Source: DASZTU01 sp035493835 (lineage in GTDB: Bacteria; Pseudomonadota; Alphaproteobacteria; Rhizobiales; Devosiaceae). Taken from it: a stretch of DNA of 64,000 nt. Under the pieces are notes generated by a model. That model saw nothing but the letters and a program-made list of their open reading frames with translations, searched no databases and was not told the DNA's origin. Position 1 is the first letter of the stretch; every line of letters starts with the position of its first letter. A program made the translations under genes and the position numbers. Location: assembly GCA_035493835.1 (NCBI GenBank), contig DATJHO010000088.1:1-64000 (forward strand), read 5' to 3'. Shown piece by piece: positions 42,809-51,424 of this stretch.

Positions 42809-43681
42809 TTGCCTGACCGGAAAACCAATCGCCCCCCCGCAGTCCGCGCCCGCGACCATTTGTTCGCGGGCGTACCGGCCATATGGCTGTTCCTGTTCTT
42901 CATCGCGCCGCTCGGCTTCACGGTCGTGTTCTCCTTCGGGCATGCCTCCTTCGGCGCCGTCGAACTCGGCTTCACGCTCGAGAACTATCGAACCGCATTG
43001 TCGGGGTTTTATCTCACAACCTTCGTGCGGACCCTCCAGTTCGCGGCAACGGCATGCCTGCTTTGCCTGATCGTCGCCTATCCCACCGCCTATTTCATCG
43101 CGCGGCATGCCGGCCGGCTTAAGACGGCGGCGCTGGTACTGGTGCTGATCCCCTATTTCACCAGTTTCCTGATCAGGGTGATGAGTTGGCAGATCCTGCT
43201 CGCCCGCGGCGGGCCGGTCGAGGTGGTCCTCGACACGCTGCACCTTCATGCCGGGCCGCTCGACGTGATGGACACGCAGACCGCCGTGTTCATCGGCATG
43301 GTCTACGCCTATCTGCCGATCGCCGTCGTGCCGCTCTATGTGGTCCTCGAGCGCATTCCGGGGCGGCTGATCGAGGCGAGCCGTGATCTCGGGGCCTCGG
43401 GGTGGAAAACCTTTCTCCACGTTGTCCTGCCGATATCGCGTCCCGGCATCGTCACCGCCGTGCTCCTGACCGGCGTGCCCATGCTTGGTGAACTGGTGAT
43501 CCCGGGTCTCCTCGGCGGTGATCGCGGCGTCCTGATGGGACAGGCGATCTCGTCCCAATATCTCGACTCGCAGAATTACGCGCTCGGTTCGGCCATGGCG
43601 GTGCTGGTACTGCTCGCCGTGGCAGTGATCGTGGCGCTGCTGGCGCGGCTCACCCGCGGTTTCGCCGAGGCCTCCCCATGA
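42809..43681 (+). CDS. Polyamine-type ABC importer permease 1 (PotB/PotH class)
   Basis: This permease of about 290 residues has six hydrophobic segments starting AGVPAIWLFLFFIAPLGFTVVF and the EAA loop EASRDLGASGWKTFLHVVLPI. The start is uncertain. A TTG at 42809 is given, while the frame also opens at an ATG at 42734 that lies within the REP cluster and would add Arg/Pro-rich residues unlike the family. The repeat cluster may have replaced the original 5' end or ribosome-binding site. It overlaps permease 2 by four bases. Confidence 0.83.
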   Translation: MPDRKTNRPPAVRARDHLFAGVPAIWLFLFFIAPLGFTVVFSFGHASFGAVELGFTLENYRTALSGFYLTTFVRTLQFAATACLLCLIVAYPTAYFIARHAGRLKTAALVLVLIPYFTSFLIRVMSWQILLARGGPVEVVLDTLHLHAGPLDVMDTQTAVFIGMVYAYLPIAVVPLYVVLERIPGRLIEASRDLGASGWKTFLHVVLPISRPGIVTAVLLTGVPMLGELVIPGLLGGDRGVLMGQAISSQYLDSQNYALGSAMAVLVLLAVAVIVALLARLTRGFAEASP

Positions 43682-44523
43682 GGGCGACCGCGGCGCAACC
43701 CACTAGCCGTGGCCAGCGGATCAGCGCCTTTCTCCTGGCGCTTTGGTATCTGCTGGTCATCGTCTTCCTGTTCGCCCCGATCGTTACCTCGATCGTCTAC
43801 GCCTTCAATGTCGGAACGCTGGGAAAACAAACCTCGGCCTTTACCGGCTGGACGGTGAGCTGGTTTGGCGCCGCCTGGGCCAATGTGGCGCTGCGGAACA
43901 CCATCGAGACCAGCCTCGTCGTCGCATTTTGGTCGGCGCTGATCTCGGTGGTCGTCGGCTCGGCACTGGGCTACGCGCTGGTGCGGCATCCGAGCCGTGT
44001 CGTGCGGGCGTTCCTGACCGGCCTCACCTATGTGCTACTGATCGTGCCGGAAACCGTGATCGGCGTATCTCTGCTGCTGTTCTATGCCGTCACCGGCGTG
44101 CCGCTGAGCCTTGCCACCCTGGTGCTCGGCATCACCCCGCTCGCCATTTCGGTCACCGCGCTGATCGTTCGGGCCGGAGTGGTGACCCTCGACCGGCGGC
44201 TCGACGAGGCGGCGGCCGATCTCGGCGCCAATCCGTGGCAGGTGCTGTGGTTCGTGGTGCTGCCGCATCTGGTCCCTGCGGTGCTGGCCGGGGCGCTGAT
44301 GAGCTATGTCTTCTCCTTCGACAACCTCGTCGTCTCGTCCTTCCTGACGACGCCCGAGGTCAACACGCTGCCGGTCTACCTATACGGCAGCCTGCAATAT
44401 GGCCCCTCGCCGGCTGTCTATGCCGCCGCGGTCGGCGTTTTCGTTTTCACCCTGATACTGCTCGGCATCGCCGCCCTGTTCTATCGGCTAGTGCAGCGCC
44501 GCCGCGCAGTTGCTCCCGCTTGA
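43678..44523 (+). CDS. Polyamine-type ABC importer permease 2 (PotC/PotI class)
   Basis: This 281-residue permease has six hydrophobic segments and the EAA loop DEAAADLGANPWQVLWFVVLPHLVPA, followed by MSYVFSFDNLVVSSFLTTPEVNTLPVY, which is diagnostic of the PotC class. The ATG overlaps the stop of permease 1 (ATGA). No ATPase gene follows; an aminotransferase gene begins 9 bases later. The importer therefore needs an ATPase encoded elsewhere, or is no longer functional. Confidence 0.92.
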   Translation: MRATAAQPTSRGQRISAFLLALWYLLVIVFLFAPIVTSIVYAFNVGTLGKQTSAFTGWTVSWFGAAWANVALRNTIETSLVVAFWSALISVVVGSALGYALVRHPSRVVRAFLTGLTYVLLIVPETVIGVSLLLFYAVTGVPLSLATLVLGITPLAISVTALIVRAGVVTLDRRLDEAAADLGANPWQVLWFVVLPHLVPAVLAGALMSYVFSFDNLVVSSFLTTPEVNTLPVYLYGSLQYGPSPAVYAAAVGVFVFTLILLGIAALFYRLVQRRRAVAPA

Positions 44524-44532
44524 GGTCTTCAA

Positions 44533-45639
44533 ATGTTGCCTCCTCCGTTCAATCCTCTGCTCAGCGTGCCCGCCTTTCCCGCCAATCGCTATGCGCCGCT
44601 CGCCGATCGCCTGAAGCGGCTGCTTTCGACCGAAAGCGATGTGGTCTTCGTCCAGGCCGAGGCAATCTTGGCGTTGGAGGCCGCGGCAACGAGCCTCGCA
44701 AGGCAGGGTCTCGTGGCACTCAACATCATCACCAGTCCTTACGGTGGGTATTTCGGGGGCTGGCTCAGGCGCGGCGGCGCCAATGTCACAGAGGTGGCGG
44801 CGGAGCCGGGGCGGCCGATTTCGATCGAGGCGGTGCGGACGGCCCTCAACGCGATGCCGCGGGTCGATCTGGTGGCAATGGTGCACGCCGAAACCTCGAG
44901 CGGCATTCTCAACCCGCTGCCCGAGATCGCCGCGCTGGTCAAGGAACGCGGTGCCCTCCTGGTCGTCGACGCGGTGGCCTCCTTCGGCGGTCATCCGCTT
45001 GATGTTGATGGGCTCGGGATCGATGTTTGCGTGATTGGCCCGCAAAAAGCCCTGGGCGGACCGGCCGGACTTTCGATTGTGAGCATCAGCGAGCGCGCAT
45101 GGGAAGCCATGGCGGGCGCCGAGCGGTTTTCTCCCTCGAGCCTCTCGCTTTTGGACATCAAGGCCAATTGGCTTGATCGCGGCCGCGGCGCAGCGTCGGG
45201 CATGCCCTCGGCGCTGGAATTCTGGGCGCTGGAGGCGGCGGTCGATCGGCTCGAAGCCGAGGGCCTGAGCAACCGCACCGGGCGCCACGCGCTGGCGGCG
45301 CAAGCCAGTCGGGCCGCGCTGAAGGCGATGGGAATTGCCCTGTGGGTCGAGAACGAGGCGCAAGCGTCGACCTTGATGACGGCCACACCCGTGCCGGCAG
45401 GCATCGACCCCGCCGCGTTGATCGCGCTTGGCGCCGACCTAGGCGTAGCCTTCACGCCCGGAAACGGCGAAATCCGGGGAACGCTATTGCGGCTCGATCA
45501 TACCGGCGACCGCGCGGCCTTTTCACCGGTCGTCGCCAATGTGGTGGCCTATGGCGCCGCCTTGCGCCGGCTCGGGCATGCCGTGGACATCGGGGCCGGA
45601 GCAGCGGCGGCGGCCGAAGTTTATACCGCGAAACGGTAA
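44533..45639 (+). CDS. Class V PLP aminotransferase (serine/alanine-glyoxylate type)
   Basis: This 368-residue enzyme has the class V fold: HAETSSGILNPL, the PLP-anchoring Asp and His in LLVVDAVASFGGHPLDVD, and the Schiff-base Lys in GPQKALGGPAGL. Members transfer amino groups between serine, alanine, purine-derived or sulfonate amino acids and glyoxylate or pyruvate. Co-transcription with the polyamine-type importer suggests that it processes an imported amine. The N-terminal portion is unusually short of the glycine-rich segment common to the family. Its exact donor is unknown. Confidence 0.88.
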   Translation: MLPPPFNPLLSVPAFPANRYAPLADRLKRLLSTESDVVFVQAEAILALEAAATSLARQGLVALNIITSPYGGYFGGWLRRGGANVTEVAAEPGRPISIEAVRTALNAMPRVDLVAMVHAETSSGILNPLPEIAALVKERGALLVVDAVASFGGHPLDVDGLGIDVCVIGPQKALGGPAGLSIVSISERAWEAMAGAERFSPSSLSLLDIKANWLDRGRGAASGMPSALEFWALEAAVDRLEAEGLSNRTGRHALAAQASRAALKAMGIALWVENEAQASTLMTATPVPAGIDPAALIALGADLGVAFTPGNGEIRGTLLRLDHTGDRAAFSPVVANVVAYGAALRRLGHAVDIGAGAAAAAEVYTAKR

Positions 45640-45678
45640 TGGAGGCCTTTCAGCGGCACCGCCGCCTGCCGCCCAATA

Positions 45679-48600
45679 TCACGCAAGATCGGGATCGGCG
45701 GGCACGGTGAATTGAAACACGGTGCCGCGCGGCTGGTTCGCGCTCGCCCATAAGCGGCCTCCATGGGCTTCGACAATCGACCTGCAGATCGAGAGGCCCA
45801 GCCCCAAGCCGTCCGGCTTGGTCGTATAGAAGGCCTCAAAGAGGCGTTCGAGCGCCCCTGGCACCAATCCCGTCCCCAAATCGCCCACCGTGACCAGCAC
45901 GCCGCCCGGCTCGGCCGTATTAGTGCTGATCGTCAGCTCACGAGGGGCCACCTCTTCGTCCTCCATCGCCTCGAGGGCATTGACGATCAGGTTGAGCATC
46001 ACCTGTTGTAGCTGGACGCGATCTCCCCGTATCGGCGGCAGCCCAGCGGCAAGCTCTGTCTTCACCCTGACGCGCACCTTCATTGCTTCGCCGGCGGTCA
46101 GCTCGATCATTTCGCGGATCACCTCGTTGATCTCCAGCCGATCTTGCTGGCGCGGCGCCTTCTGGATGAGCGCGCGGATCCGATTGATGACATCGCTCGC
46201 CCGATTGCCGTCCTTGGTAATGTGCTCGAGCGCCTCCTGCAGCGCCGCCGCATCCTGTGGCTCCCGGTTCAATACGAGCTGCGCCACCTGGGCGTTGAGC
46301 ACGATGGCGGCGATCGGCTGCTTCACTTCATGGGCAATGGAGGCGGCAAGCTGGCCCATTGTCGCGACCCGATTGGCATGCGCCAACGCCGTCTCGACAT
46401 CGCGATAGCGCCGCTCGCTCTCGATCGCTTCGGCCTCTGCTCGCTTGCGCTCGGTCAAATCGAGCACGAAAGCCACGCCTTCATGGCCTTTTTCCTCAAG
46501 ATTGGCCGAGCCGACCATGACGGGCACCCGGCTGCCATCCCTGCGGACATATTCGGTTTCAAACGGCTCGCGGGCGCCCGCGTCGGGGATTTCGGATCCG
46601 GTCAGCGTGTTGGCGGGTTGCCGATCCGCGGGCGAGAGTTCCCGCCAGCGGACTTCTTCCGACATGAGCTCGTCGCGGCTGTGGCCCACGATGCGCAGAA
46701 AGGCGTCATTGGCTTCGATGATCTTTCCATCCGAGGTCGTGATCGCCACGCCGATGATATTGGCATCCACCAGCCGCCTGATCCTGCCTTCGCGCTCTTC
46801 GAGATCGCGATAGAGCCGGCTATTTTCGAGCGAGATCGCTGCCTCCGAGGCGAGCAGTTTCAACACCGCCAGGCGCGCCGGGGTAAAGACGCGCGGCGCC
46901 AGATTATTTTCAAGGTACAGCACCGCGACCAGCCTGCCCTGCTTGAGGAGCGGTAGGCAGAGCACCGACCGCGCCCTGCCGTTACGAATGTAAGGGTCCG
47001 AAAAGCTGTCCTCGGCGCAGGCGTCATCGAGGATCACGGCTTCGCCGGTGCGCGCGACGAAATTGACGATCCCCTCGGGGAAGTCTGGAGCGACTTCCAT
47101 CGGCTGAAGCTGCACGACAGGCGCGCCGCCCCTGGTCTCCGCCTCGGCCTCCACCCGAAGCTCCGCCCCCGGCAAGATCAGCAGCCCCCGCTCCGCTCCC
47201 GCGCTTTCGAGGGCCGTGCGCATCAGCGTGTCGATGAGTTTTTCAAGCACGATCTCGCTCGAAATGGCCTGCGAAATCTTGATTACCGCAGCGAGATCAA
47301 GCTGTTCCACCGCCGTCCCGATCGTGCCGGTGGGACGCGCCGGGGACTGCTCCACGAGGTCGGGATGGAGCGCATCGAGTTGCCTCACCTTTCCCTCGGC
47401 TCCCCAGCGCAGATAGCCATGGCGCGCATCCCGCAGATAGGTTTTGGAGATCTTGCCGAAACCTCGCGCCGCATAGAAGCGCCCCGCGACCTCGTTGGCG
47501 ATCGCCTCGTTATGCACAAAGCCGTTCTCGCGGGCCGAGCGGATGGCCTTCTCATAAAGGTGCTCGGCCTCGAGCACGCGGCCCTCGACGCGGGCGAGTT
47601 CAGCACCGACCAAGGCCGCGCGGTTCTCGAAGTTCTCGGGGCAGTTTTCGGCCCAGACTTGCAGTTGCTTGTACCGCGCGCCCAACGCTTCGAGATGCTG
47701 TCTCCGCTCCTGGGGGGCAGCTGCATCCAGAAACGCGGCGTAGCTCAGGGCACTGTAGAAGCAATACTCGGCCACTTCGAAGAAGGACGGCGAAGTCCAA
47801 AGCAGTGCCTCCGCCTTCGATGCAGCCCTGAGCGCCGAAGGGTAATCCCCGGCCAGGAAGCGAGCCTGCAGCTTGCGGATCCAGTACCAGCACTCGGGGA
47901 GCGCCAGGTGGCGGTCGCCTGCCAGACGGCGCTCGAAGGCGACCTCGTCAAATTCTTCGTCGTCGAATGTGCCAAATTTCGGCGTCAGCCCACGAAGCGT
48001 CCGGACCAGCCCGAGCTGCCCCTTTATGATATCGATGACGAGGCCAAACCGCGCCTTCTGCGCAAACGCGAGGCCGTTTTCCGCCTCCCGTTCGACGTCG
48101 GCGAGCGGGTCTCCGGCGGCCAGAAGATTGGTGTTGAGGTTGTTGCAGCTATAGCACGCGAAGGTGAGGTCGCCGTTCCTGTTGGCGGTTGCAAAGGCGC
48201 GACGAACCAGGTCACGGCCGGCGAGGACATGTTTCGTCCACGGCATGACGAGATTGCCGAAAGACATGTAGGTGCGTGCCTCGAAACGGGGCAGCCCACG
48301 CTTCTCCACCAAATCATAGCCGAGGCGGCCGAAGCGGAAGCCGGCCTCATAGTTCCCGAAATGCGCGCCGGCGATCATGCCGAGCCAGACATACGCGAAG
48401 CACGACCCATCGCTATTGCCGTGTTCGAGGCTCAAATTGACCATCCGGCAATTGACGAGGGAAAGAAGGTTCTCGTCGGTGAACAAGGCCGGGGTTACAA
48501 CCTCGGTAAGGACATCGAGAGCGGCGAGCGAGGCCGGGTCCTTCATCAGGGGCAGATCAATGAGTTCCTCGACCGACCGGTCGCCGATGAGCGACCAGAT

Positions 48601-51198
48601 CCGATCGTATTCGCGCCGCGCCTCATCGGGCGTCGGGTGCGGCGACCATCGCGTGCCGCCCTGCTCGAGATAATCGAGGCAAACCTCAACGCCCCGATCG
48701 CTCCGGTCCAAGGTCGTATAGAGGGTCAGGCGTAAGCGCGCGACGGCGGCAATATCGTCCACGCCCCTGGCACGCTGCGCCAGCAACGACAGGCGCTCAT
48801 CGGCCGTCGCCATGTCGGCACTCAGCAATTCGCATTCCGCCAAGTGGAATTCGAGCGCAAAGATGAGTGGGTAGTTGAGCTCCCAGGCGTCCTCGGCCAG
48901 CAACCCGCGGCCGATGGCCAGGTAGGCGCGGGCTGAGGTGTAGGCCGTCGATGCCTTGGCTCGCCGGCCGGCAATGAGGTTCAACTCGGCCACGCCCTCG
49001 CCCTCTTCGGCGGACGGAATGATAGCCAAGGCGCGATTGAGCTGATTGACGATCTCGAAAATGTTCTCCTCGATCTCGGCCGGGGCGGTTCGTGAGGCGA
49101 GGAGACGGCCAATTAGGAGATGCGCCGTGGCTCGCTCGGCTTCAGGTATCAACGAATAGGCGGCTTCCTGCACCCGGTCATGGAGGAACCTGTAGGCATG
49201 CTCGGTGTGGAGTACGAGTCCGGTTCGCACCGCCTCGCGAAGGTTTTCGTGCATCTCCTGCTCGGCATTGTCGTAGAGGATGGCAAGAAGGCCGACCTCG
49301 GCGGTATGTCCCAGGCAGGCCATCTGCTGCACCGCCCGTTGCGTCTCCGCCGGCAGGCGCGTCAGCTTTTCGACCATCAGGTCCACAACATTGTCGGTGT
49401 AACCCCTGGCGTGAATGCGCTCGAGATCCCATGACCAGCGTGCGTCGTCGCGATCCAAGGCAAGCAATCCCTCCTCGGCCAGAGCCACCAGGAACTGGAT
49501 GGTGAAGAACGGATTGCCGGCCGTCTTCTCATGAACCAGTTGCGCGAGCGGAGCCGCCTGCTCGGCCCCGCAGCCGAGCGAATCCGCTATCAGCCGCCCG
49601 GTGTCTTGGGCGGAAAGCGGCGCCAGCTTGATATCCTCCACGGCGCCACCAGCCTGGCGGATCACCTCGATCTTGCGCAACAGCGGATGCGCGACCGTCA
49701 CCTCGTTGTCGCGATAGGCGCCGATCAACAGCAGGTTCCGCATGTCGGTTTGGGTCAACAGGTCCTCGAGCACGTCGAGGGTCGCCGCATCGAGCCACTG
49801 CAGATCATCCAGAAACAGCGCGAGCGGGTGCTCCGGCCGGGCGAAGGCACCGATCAGGCGACGAAAGACCAACTGGAAGCGACGCTGGGCATCTTGTGGC
49901 TCCATCTCTGGAACCGGCGGCTGATGACCAATGATGAGCTCCAGCTGGGGGATAAGGTCGATCATCAGTCCCGCGTTCGGGCCGAGGGCTTCCCGGAACA
50001 CCGCGCGCCAGGTTTCGAGTTCGGCCTCGCTCGCACCCAGCAGCGGGCGAATCAGCGACTGCAATGCCTGGGCAAGCGTCGCGTAAGGGACGTCCCTCTT
50101 GTATTGGTCGAACTTGCCCGAGGCAAAAAGGCCACGCGACGGCACCAGCGCCTTGTGCAACTCGCTGACGACGGATGACTTGCCGATGCCCGAATAGCCA
50201 GTCACCAGCACCAGCTCGGGGGTGCCGCTCGCAACGGCACGCTGGTAGGCGCCAAGCAGGGCCGCGATCTCCCGTTCGCGCCCGTAAAGCTTTTCAGCGA
50301 TCAGGAGCCGGTCGGGCATGTCCCTGGCGCCGAGCGGAAAATCGCCGACCCGGCCAGAAGCCTCCCACTCCGTGAGGCAGCGCTCGAGGTCACGCGCAAG
50401 GCCGGAGGCGGTCTGGTAGCGTTCCTCAGCCGTCTTGGCTAGGAGCTTCATCACGATAGCCGATACTGTCCGGGGCACATCCGGCCGGCGCTCGCTGGGC
50501 GAAATCGGCTGCCGCGCAATATGGCAGTGCACCCATTCCATCGGATCGACGGCGGTGAAGGGCAGTGCCCCGGCCAACAATTGGTAGAGAGTAACGCCGA
50601 GCGAATAGAGGTCGCTTCGGGAGTCGATCGAGCGGTTCATGCGTCCGGTCTGCTCAGGCGCCATATAGGCGAGCGTCCCTGCAATCGTCTCGGGCGGCTC
50701 GGGCGACTGCCGCTCCCGTCGCAGCCGCGACGCCAGACCGAAGCCCGTGAGCCAAACCTCTCCGTCGGCGCCGACCACGATGTGTGACGGCTTGATGTCC
50801 TTGTGCACGAGGCCGCGCTGGTGGAGCTTGCCCAGCGCCGTGGCAATGGCGACGGCGAGCCGCAGGAACTCGCCGATGTCTGCAGTTGTGTCCAGAAAAC
50901 CCTCGAGCGGCTCGCCGCCGGGATCCTCCAGCACCAGTACGGTGCGCCCCTCTTCGTGCACGAGTTCCAGCGGCCGGAGCGCCCACGAACTATCCAGTTC
51001 GTCCCTTAGCTCAAATTCGCGTGCCAGGCGGTCGAGGCCCGTGGCGGCCGGGTGTTCCGCGGTGAGGATCGCCGCCAGCACGCTTCGCCGGTCGGGGGCA
51101 GCGCCAGGGCGCGAGCGGCGATAGTAGGCCCGTTCGCCATCCTCCCACAAAACTTGCAGGTTCTCATTGATCGACCTGGTCCGAGAGGAAGGGATCAT
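45679..51198 (-). CDS. Trifunctional pseudokinase / AAA ATPase / GAF-PAS histidine kinase (1839 residues)
   Basis: A protein-kinase-like domain (about 1-270) has HKDIKPSH at 132-139 and LTGFGLA where DFG is expected. The Asn of HxDxxxxN is His, the DFG Asp is Gly, and no VAIK-type lysine is visible, so it is probably a pseudokinase. An AAA/NTPase domain follows, with Walker A GYSGIGKSS (334-342) and Walker B LALFLDDLQWLD, then a long helical repeat region (about 650-1280), GAF (about 1290-1460), PAS (about 1470-1590), HisKA with phospho-acceptor His1623 (SIAHEVKQPI) and HATPase_c with NLIVNALEAM (about 1736-1745). It is soluble. The start at 51198 (ATG, GGAG upstream) gives the family's usual N-terminus. 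No response regulator is adjacent. Confidence 0.9.
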   Translation of the reverse strand: MIPSSRTRSINENLQVLWEDGERAYYRRSRPGAAPDRRSVLAAILTAEHPAATGLDRLAREFELRDELDSSWALRPLELVHEEGRTVLVLEDPGGEPLEGFLDTTADIGEFLRLAVAIATALGKLHQRGLVHKDIKPSHIVVGADGEVWLTGFGLASRLRRERQSPEPPETIAGTLAYMAPEQTGRMNRSIDSRSDLYSLGVTLYQLLAGALPFTAVDPMEWVHCHIARQPISPSERRPDVPRTVSAIVMKLLAKTAEERYQTASGLARDLERCLTEWEASGRVGDFPLGARDMPDRLLIAEKLYGREREIAALLGAYQRAVASGTPELVLVTGYSGIGKSSVVSELHKALVPSRGLFASGKFDQYKRDVPYATLAQALQSLIRPLLGASEAELETWRAVFREALGPNAGLMIDLIPQLELIIGHQPPVPEMEPQDAQRRFQLVFRRLIGAFARPEHPLALFLDDLQWLDAATLDVLEDLLTQTDMRNLLLIGAYRDNEVTVAHPLLRKIEVIRQAGGAVEDIKLAPLSAQDTGRLIADSLGCGAEQAAPLAQLVHEKTAGNPFFTIQFLVALAEEGLLALDRDDARWSWDLERIHARGYTDNVVDLMVEKLTRLPAETQRAVQQMACLGHTAEVGLLAILYDNAEQEMHENLREAVRTGLVLHTEHAYRFLHDRVQEAAYSLIPEAERATAHLLIGRLLASRTAPAEIEENIFEIVNQLNRALAIIPSAEEGEGVAELNLIAGRRAKASTAYTSARAYLAIGRGLLAEDAWELNYPLIFALEFHLAECELLSADMATADERLSLLAQRARGVDDIAAVARLRLTLYTTLDRSDRGVEVCLDYLEQGGTRWSPHPTPDEARREYDRIWSLIGDRSVEELIDLPLMKDPASLAALDVLTEVVTPALFTDENLLSLVNCRMVNLSLEHGNSDGSCFAYVWLGMIAGAHFGNYEAGFRFGRLGYDLVEKRGLPRFEARTYMSFGNLVMPWTKHVLAGRDLVRRAFATANRNGDLTFACYSCNNLNTNLLAAGDPLADVEREAENGLAFAQKARFGLVIDIIKGQLGLVRTLRGLTPKFGTFDDEEFDEVAFERRLAGDRHLALPECWYWIRKLQARFLAGDYPSALRAASKAEALLWTSPSFFEVAEYCFYSALSYAAFLDAAAPQERRQHLEALGARYKQLQVWAENCPENFENRAALVGAELARVEGRVLEAEHLYEKAIRSARENGFVHNEAIANEVAGRFYAARGFGKISKTYLRDARHGYLRWGAEGKVRQLDALHPDLVEQSPARPTGTIGTAVEQLDLAAVIKISQAISSEIVLEKLIDTLMRTALESAGAERGLLILPGAELRVEAEAETRGGAPVVQLQPMEVAPDFPEGIVNFVARTGEAVILDDACAEDSFSDPYIRNGRARSVLCLPLLKQGRLVAVLYLENNLAPRVFTPARLAVLKLLASEAAISLENSRLYRDLEEREGRIRRLVDANIIGVAITTSDGKIIEANDAFLRIVGHSRDELMSEEVRWRELSPADRQPANTLTGSEIPDAGAREPFETEYVRRDGSRVPVMVGSANLEEKGHEGVAFVLDLTERKRAEAEAIESERRYRDVETALAHANRVATMGQLAASIAHEVKQPIAAIVLNAQVAQLVLNREPQDAAALQEALEHITKDGNRASDVINRIRALIQKAPRQQDRLEINEVIREMIELTAGEAMKVRVRVKTELAAGLPPIRGDRVQLQQVMLNLIVNALEAMEDEEVAPRELTISTNTAEPGGVLVTVGDLGTGLVPGALERLFEAFYTTKPDGLGLGLSICRSIVEAHGGRLWASANQPRGTVFQFTVPADPDLA

Positions 51199-51424
51199 CT
51201 CCCTTGCTCCGTGGTCATGCTGCCCGACGCAGGGTTCGACCGCCGCGCCGACACAGCCATCCGCTTTTGCCACAATGGCTATCTGCTACACCTTGGGAGT
51301 ATGTCATCTGGCATGACTTACGGCAACGCGGCACCGGCGTGCGCACCGCACGGGCTGGTTAGCCACCCCCAGCCCCGCGGCGAAGATGCCGAGGGCCCGC
51401 TACTGACACCAAGCGGCCGGGCTC
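51199..51424. other. 226-base gap between the two kinase genes
   Basis: No gene or repeat is visible. It separates two same-strand kinase genes and probably contains the promoter of the large kinase. Confidence 0.4.
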
